Of a DNA stretch of 64,000 bases, positions 53,892 to 62,331 are shown piece by piece. The position numbers were made by a program, and so were the translations under genes. Each line of letters starts with the position of its first letter. Within the stretch, counting starts at the first letter, position 1. The DNA is from Streptomyces sp. AJS327 (GTDB taxonomy: Bacteria > Actinomycetota > Actinomycetes > Streptomycetales > Streptomycetaceae): positions 1,388,501 through 1,452,500 of the forward strand of contig NZ_SKBR01000002.1 in the NCBI RefSeq assembly GCF_013450295.1. The letters are read 5' to 3'. A model generated the notes under the pieces. It saw only the letters and a program-made list of their open reading frames with translations. It searched no databases and had not been told where the DNA came from.

Positions 53892-54716
53892 TCAGGGCGT
53901 GCGGCCGATCCCGCAGTAGGCGTCGACGGCGGCGGGCGCCTCCGGGGCACCGTCGGTGCCGAACTCCGGTCGCCAGTCGGTGCATCGGACCACCCCGGGC
54001 GGCAGCAGCCGCAGCCCGTCGAAGGCGGCGGCGATCTCCGCCGGGGTGCGCAGGTGGTACGGGACGGCGCGGCTGGCGTTGTACCGCCGCTGGGCCTCGC
54101 GCATGTCCGGACTCGTGCTGGTGCCGTCGTAGTACACCAGGAAACTCCCGGACGGCAGCGGGCGCAGCAGCCGCCGCACCAGTCCCAGCGCCTCCCGGTT
54201 GCCGGGGACGTGACCGAGCACGCCGAGCAGGAGGAGCGCGACCGGGCGGTCGAGGTCCAGGCTCCGCCCGGCGCCCGTCAGGATCGCCTCGGGCTCCCGC
54301 ACGTCCCCCTCGACATGGTGGACCGCGCCCCTCGGGGCGCCGGTCAACAGCGCCCGGGCGTGGGCGAGGACGAGCGGGTCGTTGTCGACGTACACGGTGC
54401 GGCTGCCGGGCGCGGTGCGCTGGGCGATCTCGTGGGTGTTGTCCACGGTCGGCAGTCCGGAGCCGATGTCGACGAACTGCCGCACCCCCTCCGCGCCCGC
54501 GAGGTGCCGCACCGCGCGGTGGAGGAAGTAGCGGGAGGTGCGGGCCACGTCGACGATGCCGGGCGCGGCGGCGGCCATCGCGTCACCCACGACCCGGTCC
54601 GCCGCGTAGTGGTCCCGGCCGCCCAGCAGGTAGTTCCACACCCGCGCGGAGTGCGGCACCTCGTGCCCGGACTGTGGCGGTCCACGCCAGCGCCCGGTGG
54701 ACCGGGTCTCGCCCAT
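53892..54716 (-). CDS. SAM-dependent methyltransferase, DUF574 family (copy 3)
   Basis: 274 residues from ATG 54716 (AGGAG five bases upstream); the frame extends upstream but only through Arg-rich sequence. Features: HSARVWNYLLGGRDHYAADR (VWNYLLGG where copies 1 and 2 have MYDxYLGG), QFVDIGSGLPTVDNTHEIAQ (motif I), TVYVDNDPLVLAHARALL. Convergent with the acyl-CoA dehydrogenase gene, 21 bases apart. Substrate unknown. Confidence 0.9.
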   Translation of the reverse strand: MGETRSTGRWRGPPQSGHEVPHSARVWNYLLGGRDHYAADRVVGDAMAAAAPGIVDVARTSRYFLHRAVRHLAGAEGVRQFVDIGSGLPTVDNTHEIAQRTAPGSRTVYVDNDPLVLAHARALLTGAPRGAVHHVEGDVREPEAILTGAGRSLDLDRPVALLLLGVLGHVPGNREALGLVRRLLRPLPSGSFLVYYDGTSTSPDMREAQRRYNASRAVPYHLRTPAEIAAAFDGLRLLPPGVVRCTDWRPEFGTDGAPEAPAAVDAYCGIGRTP

Positions 54717-55008
54717 GGGATCTCCTGCCGTGCGCTGGACCGGATGACGCGGCCTCCAACGTAGTGCCCGCCCGCGCCGCGCCGCGCGCGCCCGTCCACG
54801 CGGCCGCGCGCCCCGCCGGTTCCGGACACCACCCCGCCGGTCCAGGACACACACCACTCGCGAGACGGCCCCACCGCACGGGCACCTGCGAACCCGGCGG
54901 CCGGGCCCACCGCACGGTCCCACTCCGGTCCTGGGGCCAACTCCCCGGCGTGGGCGGGCCGTCGGACCGCCCACCGGCGCCGGGAAGGGGGCCGGGGCGC
55001 CGGGCGGC
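54717..55008. other. 292-bp intergenic region
   Basis: Between the third DUF574 gene and the stop of the AMP-dependent ligase gene, both minus strand. No gene and no clear terminator seen. Confidence 0.35.
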
Positions 55009-56670
55009 TCAGGCCGGGTCGTCGTTCCCGGCGCTCAGGTGGGCGAACTCCTCGCGCAGCGACCGCTTGAGGATCTTGCCGCTCGGGTTCTTCGGCAGCG
55101 CCTCCAGCACCGTCACGTACTTCGGGACCTTGAACCCGGCCAGCCGCTCCGCGCAGTGCGCCCGGACCTCCTCCGCCCGGACCTCCGCCCCCGCACGCGG
55201 CACCACGACCGCCGTGACCGCCTCGATCCAGTACGGGTGCGGGATACCGATCACCGCCGCCTCCGCCACCGCCGGATGCAGGTACAGCGCCTCCTCGACC
55301 TCGCGGCTGGCGACGTTCTCCCCACCGGTCTTGATCATGTCCTTCTTGCGGTCCACCACGTACAGGTAGCCGTCCTCGTCCAGCACGCCGAGGTCGCCGC
55401 TGTGGAACCAGCCGCCGCTGAAGACCTCGGCGGTGCGCTCCGGATCGCGCCAGTAGCCGAGCATGGCGTGCGGCGACCGGTGGGTGATCTCCCCGACCAC
55501 GCCCGGCGGCACCGGGACACCCTCCTCGTCCACCAGCCGCGTCTCGACGTTCAGCGCGGGCCGTCCCGCCGAACCGGCGCGGGAGCTCTGCTCCTCGGGA
55601 CCGAGCACCGTCGCCAGCGGCGACATCTCGGTCTGCCCGTAGAAGTTGGTCAGCCGCACGTTCGGCAGCCGCTCCGCCAGCTCGCGCAGCACCTCCACCG
55701 GCATCACGCTCGCCCCGTAGTAGCCCTTGCGGAGCGAGGACAGGTCGTACCGCTCGAAGGCCGGGCTGCGCAGCAGCGCCACCCACACCGTCGGCGGGCA
55801 GAACAGCTTGGTGACCCGCTCCCGCTCGACGGTGCGCAGCAGCGTCTCCGGGTCGGGGCCGCCGAGCACCACGCTGGTCGCGCCCAGCGCGATGTCGGGC
55901 GTCAGGAAGCAGTGCAGCTGGGCGCAGTGGTACAGGGGCAGCGCGTGCGCCTCGACGTCGTCCCCCGTCATCCCGCCGTCCACCATCACGCTGGCGTACT
56001 GGGCGATGAGGCCACGGCTGGAGAGCATCACGCCCTTCGGCCGGGACTCGGTCCCCGAGGTGTACATCAGCTGCACGGGGTCGTCCTCCGCCGGGCCGTC
56101 CCCCGGCTCCGTGCCGTCCGGGTGCTCCTCCCAGACCTCCACCGGCTCCCAACCCGACGGCCGCGGGATCGCGCCGTCCAGGGTGATCCAGCCGCGCAGC
56201 CGCACCGCGTCCGGCTCCAGCCCGGCGAGCGCCGCCTCCGCGCCCTCGGCCAGCGCGTCCTCGATGACCAGTCCGCTCGCCCCGGAGTGCCGCAGGATGT
56301 AGCCGATCTCCTCGCCGCCCAGCATGAAGTTGATCGGCACGGAGATGGCGCCGAGCCGGGCCAGCGCGAAGTAGAGCACCACGAAGGAACGGCAGTTACG
56401 GGAGAGCAGGGCGACCCGGTCGCCGCGCTCCACCCCGCGCTCCCGCAGGGCGTGCGCGGTGCGGTTCACCGCGTCGTCGAGCTGGGCGAAGGTGTCCCGC
56501 CGCTCACCCCACACCAGGGCGGTACGGCCCGGCGAACGGGCCGCGCTGCGCCGCAGCAGATCGCCCAGTGTCTGGCCGCGGGCGGGCGCCGAGAGGGCGG
56601 GTGGCACGGTCTCGGCCGGGTCCGTCGGGCCGGTGGGGGAGTCGGCTTGGCGCGCTGCGGTGTCTGTCAC
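55009..56670 (-). CDS. AMP-dependent acyl-CoA synthetase
   Basis: 553 residues from GTG 56670, with AAGGA upstream; the frame extends further but unconserved. Motifs: P-loop MYTSGTESRPKGVML, FYGQTEMSPLATVLG, GWFHSGDLGVLDEDGYLYVVDRKKDMIKTGGENVAS, and the catalytic Lys in PKNPSGKILKRSLRE. This is a medium-size fatty-acid or carboxylate CoA ligase, different in class from the FadD15-like enzyme at 49919-51835. Monocistronic by spacing. Confidence 0.88.
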   Translation of the reverse strand: MTDTAARQADSPTGPTDPAETVPPALSAPARGQTLGDLLRRSAARSPGRTALVWGERRDTFAQLDDAVNRTAHALRERGVERGDRVALLSRNCRSFVVLYFALARLGAISVPINFMLGGEEIGYILRHSGASGLVIEDALAEGAEAALAGLEPDAVRLRGWITLDGAIPRPSGWEPVEVWEEHPDGTEPGDGPAEDDPVQLMYTSGTESRPKGVMLSSRGLIAQYASVMVDGGMTGDDVEAHALPLYHCAQLHCFLTPDIALGATSVVLGGPDPETLLRTVERERVTKLFCPPTVWVALLRSPAFERYDLSSLRKGYYGASVMPVEVLRELAERLPNVRLTNFYGQTEMSPLATVLGPEEQSSRAGSAGRPALNVETRLVDEEGVPVPPGVVGEITHRSPHAMLGYWRDPERTAEVFSGGWFHSGDLGVLDEDGYLYVVDRKKDMIKTGGENVASREVEEALYLHPAVAEAAVIGIPHPYWIEAVTAVVVPRAGAEVRAEEVRAHCAERLAGFKVPKYVTVLEALPKNPSGKILKRSLREEFAHLSAGNDDPA

Positions 56671-57052
56671 GGCGATCGTCCTTGTCTGTCTCGTCCGCCC
56701 CCGCTCGCCCTCGTCCCCTGCTCCGCGCCGCCCGGGGCGCTCGCTGGGGTGCTGATCACGGCGGGTGCCGGGCAGCGTAGACGGTATGCGGCGGCGGGTA
56801 CACCGCCTGGGCAGGGCGGATTCCGGCGCACCGCGCCGGCCCGCCCGCACCGCGCCGCCCCCGCCCGTCGGCGCGCGCACCGCTGCCGTGCCACCGCTGT
56901 CGTGGAGGCGGACCACCCCGGTCATGGCGGGGAACCGGGCGGTGGCGCGCGGGAGTGGGCCCCTCGCAGGGCCCGCTCCCGTAGTGGTCCCGCGTCGCCG
57001 TGAGCGGGGCGCACCACGCGGCCGTACGGCCGCGACCGCCCCGCCACCCCGG
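56671..57052. other. 382-bp intergenic region
   Basis: Holds the promoter of the ligase gene (minus, right to left) and the terminator of the hypothetical gene to its right. Frames here are Arg/Pro-rich; no gene seen. Confidence 0.4.
56951..56980 (-). terminator. Hairpin terminator after the hypothetical gene
   Basis: GGGAGTGGGCCC (56951-56962) and GGGCCCGCTCCC (56969-56980) pair with one G-T wobble and a six-base loop, 72 bases beyond the stop of the gene at 57053-57655. Confidence 0.6.
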
Positions 57053-57655
57053 CTACTCGGCCACCTCCACCGGATCGGTGAGCCGGACGGTGAAGCCCTC
57101 CGCCGCCATCTCGTGCGCGGTCTCCGTCAGCACCCCGTCGTCCGGCGCGGGCAGCCGCTCCGCCCAGATCCGCTCCAGCGTCCGGACCACCGGTGCGGGC
57201 AGCGCAGCGCCGGGACGCGCCGGGACGGCCTCGTGCCACTCCGCCTCCCGGCAGGGGCGGCCGTCCTCGTGTGGCTCCAACTCGTGCGGGGTGTAGGGGA
57301 ACTGGTGCAGCTCGTACCCCTCGCTGTCGGCCCGTACGAAGTTGAGGCTGGGCGGCGGACCCTGGGGGAGCCCCTCGTGCGGACCGAGGGGCTCCCCCAG
57401 GGTCCGCCCGAGGTCGTCCGACTCCCAGGCCAGGATCACCTCGTCCGCGCTCGCCGCCGCCGCCAGCCGGGCCAGCTCGACGACCCCCTCGGCCGCGTCC
57501 GGTCCTGGCTCCACCGGGCGCACCCACACCAGGGCCGCCAACTGGCCCCGCAGCAGCGGCATCAGCACCGGGCGGAGGACCCCGCCCTCGTGCATCGCCG
57601 CCTCGTGCGCCTCCAGCATCGTGTTCACCAGGGCGTTCCACGTATTGGCGCTCAT
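57053..57655 (-). CDS. Hypothetical cytosolic protein carrying an inverted repeat
   Basis: 200 residues, GGGGG ten bases before the ATG. Begins TWNALVNTMLEAHEAAMHEGG and contains LAALVWVRPVEPG, SADEVILAWESDDLGR and a C-terminal TETAHEMAAEGFTVRLTDP. No family recognised. No signal peptide or membrane helix. Residues near 83-102 (TLGEPLGPHEGLPQGPPP) are encoded by a 55-base perfect inverted repeat and look like an insert in the fold. Divergent from paaK. Confidence 0.7.
   Translation of the reverse strand: MSANTWNALVNTMLEAHEAAMHEGGVLRPVLMPLLRGQLAALVWVRPVEPGPDAAEGVVELARLAAAASADEVILAWESDDLGRTLGEPLGPHEGLPQGPPPSLNFVRADSEGYELHQFPYTPHELEPHEDGRPCREAEWHEAVPARPGAALPAPVVRTLERIWAERLPAPDDGVLTETAHEMAAEGFTVRLTDPVEVAE
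57354..57408. repeat. 24-bp perfect inverted repeat inside a coding region
   Basis: Left arm 57354-57377 (GGCGGACC...CCCCTCG) and right arm 57385-57408 are exact reverse complements, separated by seven bases (TGCGGAC). The element is 55 bases in all and lies wholly inside the hypothetical gene. It resembles a palindromic intergenic-type unit that has landed in a gene and kept it open. Confidence 0.85.
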
Positions 57656-57902
57656 GCCGTTGACCCCCGTGTCGCTCGTCGTTGTCGCTCCGACCCTGCC
57701 ATGCGGCGGCGCCTCCCGCAGCCGCTCCCGCGATCACGCTCCCGCGGGGGAGTCCCCGTCCGGCCGCGCGGGCGGCACCCCGCCCCCGAACCGTACGGCG
57801 CGTCCCGCCGGGCGCGTTCGGCCGGGTCGGGGGACGGCCCCGGCCCCCTCCCCGGCGCGCCCGAACGGCGCGGTCCGGGGCCACCGGAGCGGCCGGGATG
57901 TC

Positions 57903-57931
57903 TTGACAGGTGGCGTCGGCACGGGGTTACT
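57903..57931 (+). promoter_or_regulatory. paaK promoter
   Basis: Consensus -35 TTGACA (57903-57908), 17 bases, GTTACT (57926-57931) as a weak -10 (TTACTT with an 18-base spacer is equivalent). Leader of about 75 bases to the paaK ATG. A half-site TTACTTGA here recalls the operator at 52144-52175 but there is no palindrome. Confidence 0.5.
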
Positions 57932-58012
57932 TGAGCCCGACTCAGCGGGAACGCACGGTCGTTCGACGGCCCCGCCGGGTGCCCGTGGGCGAAGGGTGGG
58001 TGAAGGGGAGTC

Positions 58013-59380
58013 ATGGACGACGATCTGCTGGACCGTCCCGCGCCGCGGCGGCCCCCGCGCACCCTCGGCGAGGCGCCGCCCCGGGACCTGCTCGACGAGG
58101 CCGAGCGGCTCTGCGTCGACGAACTCCGCGCCCTCCAACTCACCCGCCTTCGCGCCACCCTGCGGCACTCCTACGACAACGTGGCCGTCTACCGCCGCAA
58201 GTTCGAGGAGGTCGGGGTGCGGCCGGAGGACTGCCGCTCGCTGACCGGCCTCACCCGGTTCCCCTTCACCACCAAGGACGACCTGCGCGACGGCTACCCG
58301 TTCGGCATGTGCGCCGTACCGCTCTCCGAGGTGCGCCGGGTGCACGCCTCCAGCGGGACCAGCGGGCGGCCCACCGTCGTCGGCTACACCGCGGAGGACC
58401 TCTCCCACTGGGCGGACGTGGTGGCCCGCAGCATCCGCGCGGCGGGCGGGCGGCCCGGCCAGAAGGTGCACGTCGCCTACGGGTACGGGCTGTTCACCGG
58501 CGGGCTGGGAGCGCACCAGGGCGCGGAACGCGCCGGGTGCATGGTGATCCCCGCCTCCGGGGGGATGACGGAGCGGCAGGTGCGGCTGCTCCGGGACTTC
58601 CGGCCGGAGGTCATCATGGTGACCCCCTCCTACATGCTCACCCTGCTCGACGAGTTCGAGCGGCAGGGCGCCGACCCGCGCTCCGCCGGTCTGCGCACCG
58701 GGATCTTCGGGGCCGAGCCGTGGACCGAGGGGATGCGCGCCGAACTGGAGGACCGCCTCGGGCTGCACGCCGTCGACATCTACGGGCTCTCCGAGGTCAT
58801 CGGACCCGGCGTCGCCCAGGAGTGCGTGGAGACCAAGGACGGACCGCACGTCTGGGAGGACCACTTCTACCCGGAGGTCGTCGACCCGGCCACCGGCCGC
58901 CCCCTCCCCGAGGGCGAGGAGGGGGAGCTGGTCCTCACCTCGCTCACCAAGCGGGCCCAGCCCGTCGTGCGCTACCGCACGGGCGATCTGACGCGGCTGC
59001 TGCCGGGCACGGCCCGTCCGGCCTTCCGCCGTATCCAGAAGATCACGGGCCGGGTGGATGACATGGTGGTGCTGCGCGGGGTGAACGTCTTCCCCACCCA
59101 GATCGAGGAGATCGTGCTGCGCACGCCCGGTCTCGCCCCGCACTTCCGGCTCCGGCTGACCCGTGGGGGACGGCTCGACCGGATGACCGTCCGGGTCGAG
59201 GCCCGCGAGCCCGCCGGGTCGGGAGCCGGGGGCACCGCCGCCCGGGAGGCGGCCAGCGCGCTGGTGCGGGGGGTCAAGGAGGCGGTCGGCGTCACCGTTG
59301 ACGTGGAGGTGCTGGAGCCCGGCGCGCTGGAGCGCTCCGAGGGCAAGGGACGTCGCGTCGAGGACGCCCGCGACCGCTGA
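58013..59380 (+). CDS. paaK: Phenylacetate-CoA ligase
   Basis: 455 residues, AAGGGGAG before the ATG. PaaK family: HASSGTSGRPTVVGYT P-loop (core at 113-121), GYGLFTGGLGAHQGAERAGCMVIP, DIYGLSEVIGPGVAQECVETKDGPHVWEDHFYPE, RTGDLTRLL and a C-terminal RVDDMVVLRGVNVFPTQIEEI. It activates phenylacetate (or a related aryl acid) with ATP and CoA. No other paa genes are in the window, so it stands alone and its substrate is less certain than the family. Confidence 0.9.
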   Translation: MDDDLLDRPAPRRPPRTLGEAPPRDLLDEAERLCVDELRALQLTRLRATLRHSYDNVAVYRRKFEEVGVRPEDCRSLTGLTRFPFTTKDDLRDGYPFGMCAVPLSEVRRVHASSGTSGRPTVVGYTAEDLSHWADVVARSIRAAGGRPGQKVHVAYGYGLFTGGLGAHQGAERAGCMVIPASGGMTERQVRLLRDFRPEVIMVTPSYMLTLLDEFERQGADPRSAGLRTGIFGAEPWTEGMRAELEDRLGLHAVDIYGLSEVIGPGVAQECVETKDGPHVWEDHFYPEVVDPATGRPLPEGEEGELVLTSLTKRAQPVVRYRTGDLTRLLPGTARPAFRRIQKITGRVDDMVVLRGVNVFPTQIEEIVLRTPGLAPHFRLRLTRGGRLDRMTVRVEAREPAGSGAGGTAAREAASALVRGVKEAVGVTVDVEVLEPGALERSEGKGRRVEDARDR

Positions 59381-59568
59381 CCCGGCCTCTCCCATGCCCC
59401 GCGTCCCTCCCCCCTCAGGGGGAGATTCCGGGGACGGGTCGCGTTGGCCGACGGGGATAGGTAGATTCTCCGGTGGCGCATCTGGTGCGCCGTAATGTGC
59501 CGTGAGCGATCTGTAGAGGTGTGCGAGCGGCCTGCTGAGGTAGCGGTAGCGGAAGAAGAGGCACAACT

Positions 59569-60006
59569 ATGTTGATGACGGGGAAGATTCTGCGGTTTGA
59601 CGAGGTCCGTGGCTACGGGTTCATCATCCCGGACGAGGGCGGCGAGGACGTCTTCATGCACGCCAACGACCTGCTGGGGGAGAAGTACCTCTACCGCGCG
59701 GGCCGTGAGGTGGAGTTCTTCGTGGAGGATGGGGACAAGGGCCCCAAGGCGTCCGAGATACGCCTGGTGCACCGTTCCACCTCGCGCCCGGTCGTCCGGG
59801 ACGAGGAGGGCGAGTCCCGCCCGGTCCAGCGCGACGAGCAGTCCGGTGACGACGCCCTGTGCGACGTCCTCTCCCTTCCCGAGCTGCGTTCCGAGCTGAC
59901 CGAGGCCCTGCTCGGCGCCGACGGCTCGCTCACCGCCGAGCAGATCCGGCGGGTGCGTCAGCGGGTGCTGGAGCTGGCCCAGGCGCACGGCTGGACCGAG
60001 TCCTGA
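59569..60006 (+). CDS. Cold-shock-domain protein with C-terminal extension
   Basis: 145 residues from ATG 59569 (AAGAGG upstream); ATG 59575 is also possible. The cold-shock domain fills residues 1-67: KILRFDEVRGYGFI (RNP1 RGYGFI) and DVFMHANDL (RNP2). The 75-residue C-terminal part is acidic then helical (LPELRSELTEALLGADGSLTAEQIRRVRQRVLELAQAHGW). It binds single-stranded RNA/DNA, probably as a chaperone. An inverted repeat GGCGCA/TGCGCC (59475-59491) lies in its leader. Confidence 0.88.
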   Translation: MLMTGKILRFDEVRGYGFIIPDEGGEDVFMHANDLLGEKYLYRAGREVEFFVEDGDKGPKASEIRLVHRSTSRPVVRDEEGESRPVQRDEQSGDDALCDVLSLPELRSELTEALLGADGSLTAEQIRRVRQRVLELAQAHGWTES

Positions 60007-60034
60007 GCCGAGCGGAGACACCGCGGAATCCCGA

Positions 60035-60073
60035 CCGGTGCCCCGGCCCCCTCCGCGGGGGCCGGGGCACCGG
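60035..60073. terminator. Very strong bidirectional hairpin terminator
   Basis: Perfect 17-bp arms, CCGGTGCCCCGGCCCCC (60035-60051) and its complement (60057-60073), with a five-base loop, between the convergent cold-shock and methyltransferase genes. Confidence 0.85.
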
Positions 60074-60186
60074 CGTGTGACCGTCCGGTCACGGATTGTC
60101 GTGGGTGAGGGTGTCCCGTGGCGGGGCCCGGCCGTGACCCGCGCGAGCCGCCCCGCGAGGCGGCCGGGCCGGAGCGCTCCGCGTCG

Positions 60187-61065
60187 TCAGGCGGTGGGCT
60201 TGCGGAGCAGCAGCAGGTGGTAGTCCATGTGGTCGCGGCAGTAGGAGCGGAACGGCGCGATCAGCGGATCGACGAACGCGACGGCCGCCTCGCCGTACCG
60301 GGCGACCATCGCCTCCCGGCGGTCCTGGTAGACGCTGTGCATGAACTCGCCGCTCAGCGCGATGTTCGAGGTCATGTCCCAGGTCTCGACGGTGCGGAAC
60401 CCGGCCTGCTCCACGTCCGCGAGGAGGGCGGACAGGGCGGTGGGTTCCCGGCTGCTCCACAGCCGCTGGTAGGCGGCCAGTTCCTCGGGGTCGGGGCTGC
60501 CGCGCTGGGCGAACTCGGTGATCAGCAGGCGTGATCCGGGGCGCAGCACCCGGTGCAGTTCGCGCAGCGCGGCGGGGCGGTCGGAGAGGTGCGGGAAGCA
60601 GTCGATGGACCAGGCCGCGTCGAACGAGGCGTCCGGGTACCGCAGGTCCATCGCGTTGCCGTAGGCGAAGCGCAACCGCTCGGTCAGCCCGGCGGCGCGG
60701 GCCCGCTGGGCGCACTCGGCGAGCTGCACCTCGCTGACGTTGATGCCGGTGACGCGTCCGCCGCTGCGCTCGGCGAGCCGAACGGCGGGCCCGCCGGTGC
60801 CGCAGCCCACGTCCAGCAGCCGTGCGCCGGGGGCGAGTTCGATGGTGTCGATGAGGTACTCGGTGAGCAGGTCCTGCCCGTGGTCGGCGAGGCCGACCAG
60901 GTCGGTCACCGGGGTGTGCCGGCCGGGGGGTATCAGCATCCCCACGTGGACCGCCGAGGAGCCGAGCGTCATCGCCAGCATCTCCCCGAACTGGTCGTAC
61001 ATCGCGCCGACCTCCTCGGGGGGCGGCGCGGATGCGGGGGTGGGGGCGTTCTCTGCCGTGGTCAT
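60187..61065 (-). CDS. Class-I SAM methyltransferase (small-molecule type)
   Basis: 292 residues. SAM-binding motif I RLLDVGCGTGGPAVRLAER, motif II VTGINVSEVQLAECAQRA, then YGNAMDLRYPDASFDAAWSIDCFPHL and HRVLRPGSRLLITEF. The N-terminal MYDQFGEML...VHVGMLIPPG and the overall layout match antibiotic and small-molecule O/N/C-methyltransferases. It is the last gene of the methylamine-degradation cluster, 93 bases after the Rieske gene, so it may use or recycle a related methylated compound. That role is only inferred from position. Confidence 0.83.
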   Translation of the reverse strand: MTTAENAPTPASAPPPEEVGAMYDQFGEMLAMTLGSSAVHVGMLIPPGRHTPVTDLVGLADHGQDLLTEYLIDTIELAPGARLLDVGCGTGGPAVRLAERSGGRVTGINVSEVQLAECAQRARAAGLTERLRFAYGNAMDLRYPDASFDAAWSIDCFPHLSDRPAALRELHRVLRPGSRLLITEFAQRGSPDPEELAAYQRLWSSREPTALSALLADVEQAGFRTVETWDMTSNIALSGEFMHSVYQDRREAMVARYGEAAVAFVDPLIAPFRSYCRDHMDYHLLLLRKPTA

Positions 61066-61158
61066 GGTGTCCCTCCCAGTCGCGGTGCGTCGGTCGGGTG
61101 GGCGGAAACGGTGCCCTGGGGACGGTAGCGCCGCGACCGGGAGGGGGACAGGGGGCGT

Positions 61159-62319
61159 TCAACCGGTACCGAGCAGTCCGGTCACCCAGGCGTGGAACTC
61201 GGCGATGTGGTGTTCGCTGGGCACCAGCAGTCCGCCGTCCCGGTATCCGCGGGACGCCATGCCGGGCTGGGTGCGTTCACAGGCGTCGAAGTCCTGTGCG
61301 TTGACCCGGTGGAACAGCTCGACGGAGCGGCTGAGATCGGCGCCCGAATCCACCACCTCGGGCGCGTACAGCCAGTCGCACTCGACGAGGGTGCGGTCGG
61401 CGGCGAGGGGGAACATCCGGTGCAGGATCACGTGGTCGGGCACCAGGTTGACGAACACCTGCGGCCGGACGGTGATCGCGTAGTACCGGCGGTCGTGCGT
61501 CTCGCCCACGCCGGGGAGCCGGGCGAACCCGGCGCTCTTGTCGACCGTGAAGCCCTCGGCGTCCGGGGCGAAGCCCGGACCGTGTCCCACGTACCACTGC
61601 GCGGCGTACCCGTCCGCGAACTCCGGGAGCACCTCGGTGAGTTCGGGGTGGATGGTGGCGCAGTGGTAGCACTCCATGAAGTTCTCGACGATGAGCTTCC
61701 AGTTGGCGGCCACGTCGTAGCTGATCCGGCGGCCGAGGGCCAGCCCGTCCACCGCGTACCGCTCGATGACCTCCCGCCCGCCGAGCCGTTCGGCGACCTC
61801 GGCCTCCACGGTCTCCTCGAAGGAGGGCGGTTCGTCGGCCAGGCAGACCCAGGCGTAGCCCAGCCACTCGCGGAGCGCGACCGGGCGCAGGCCGTAGCGG
61901 GAGCGGTCGAAGCCGGGCATGGCGCCCAGGTTGGGGGCGGTCGTCAACTGGCCGTCCAGCGCGTACGTCCAGGCGTGGTACGGGCAGCGCAGGCCGCGCC
62001 GGACCTCGCCGGACTCCTCGACGCAGAGCCTGGCGCCGCGGTGGCGGCAGACGTTCAGGAAGGCGCGCAGCCGCCGGTCCCGGCCGCGGACCAGCAGTAC
62101 GCTCTCGCCGCCGATCGGTACCGTCCGGAACGCGCCGGGGCGGTCCAGATCGGCGCAGCGCACCGCGCAGTTCCAGACGGACTCGAAGATCTCGCGCCGC
62201 TCGCGGAGGAAGTACTCGGGGTCGGTGTAGCTGGAGCCGGGGAGGGTGGGCAGCAGCCCCTCGGCGGAGGGCTCCTCGCCGGTCTCCGCTCCGGTGGCCC
62301 CCGGGGTGGTCGTGGTCAT
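61159..62319 (-). CDS. Rieske non-haem iron oxygenase (GbcA/glycine betaine monooxygenase-like)
   Basis: 386 residues. Rieske [2Fe-2S] ligands Cys91, His93, Cys112 and His115 (CRHRGARLC then CPYHAW). The catalytic iron site NWKLIVENFMECYHCATIHPEL provides His218 and His223; the third ligand Asp is likely in NAQDFDACERTQ. Length and motifs match the large subunit that demethylates glycine betaine to dimethylglycine; choline, carnitine and proline-betaine oxygenases are close relatives. The downstream sarcosine-oxidase and dimethylglycine-type genes favour glycine betaine. No reductase subunit (GbcB) is in view. Confidence 0.85.
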   Translation of the reverse strand: MTTTTPGATGAETGEEPSAEGLLPTLPGSSYTDPEYFLRERREIFESVWNCAVRCADLDRPGAFRTVPIGGESVLLVRGRDRRLRAFLNVCRHRGARLCVEESGEVRRGLRCPYHAWTYALDGQLTTAPNLGAMPGFDRSRYGLRPVALREWLGYAWVCLADEPPSFEETVEAEVAERLGGREVIERYAVDGLALGRRISYDVAANWKLIVENFMECYHCATIHPELTEVLPEFADGYAAQWYVGHGPGFAPDAEGFTVDKSAGFARLPGVGETHDRRYYAITVRPQVFVNLVPDHVILHRMFPLAADRTLVECDWLYAPEVVDSGADLSRSVELFHRVNAQDFDACERTQPGMASRGYRDGGLLVPSEHHIAEFHAWVTGLLGTG

Positions 62320-62331
62320 GATGACGTCCCG

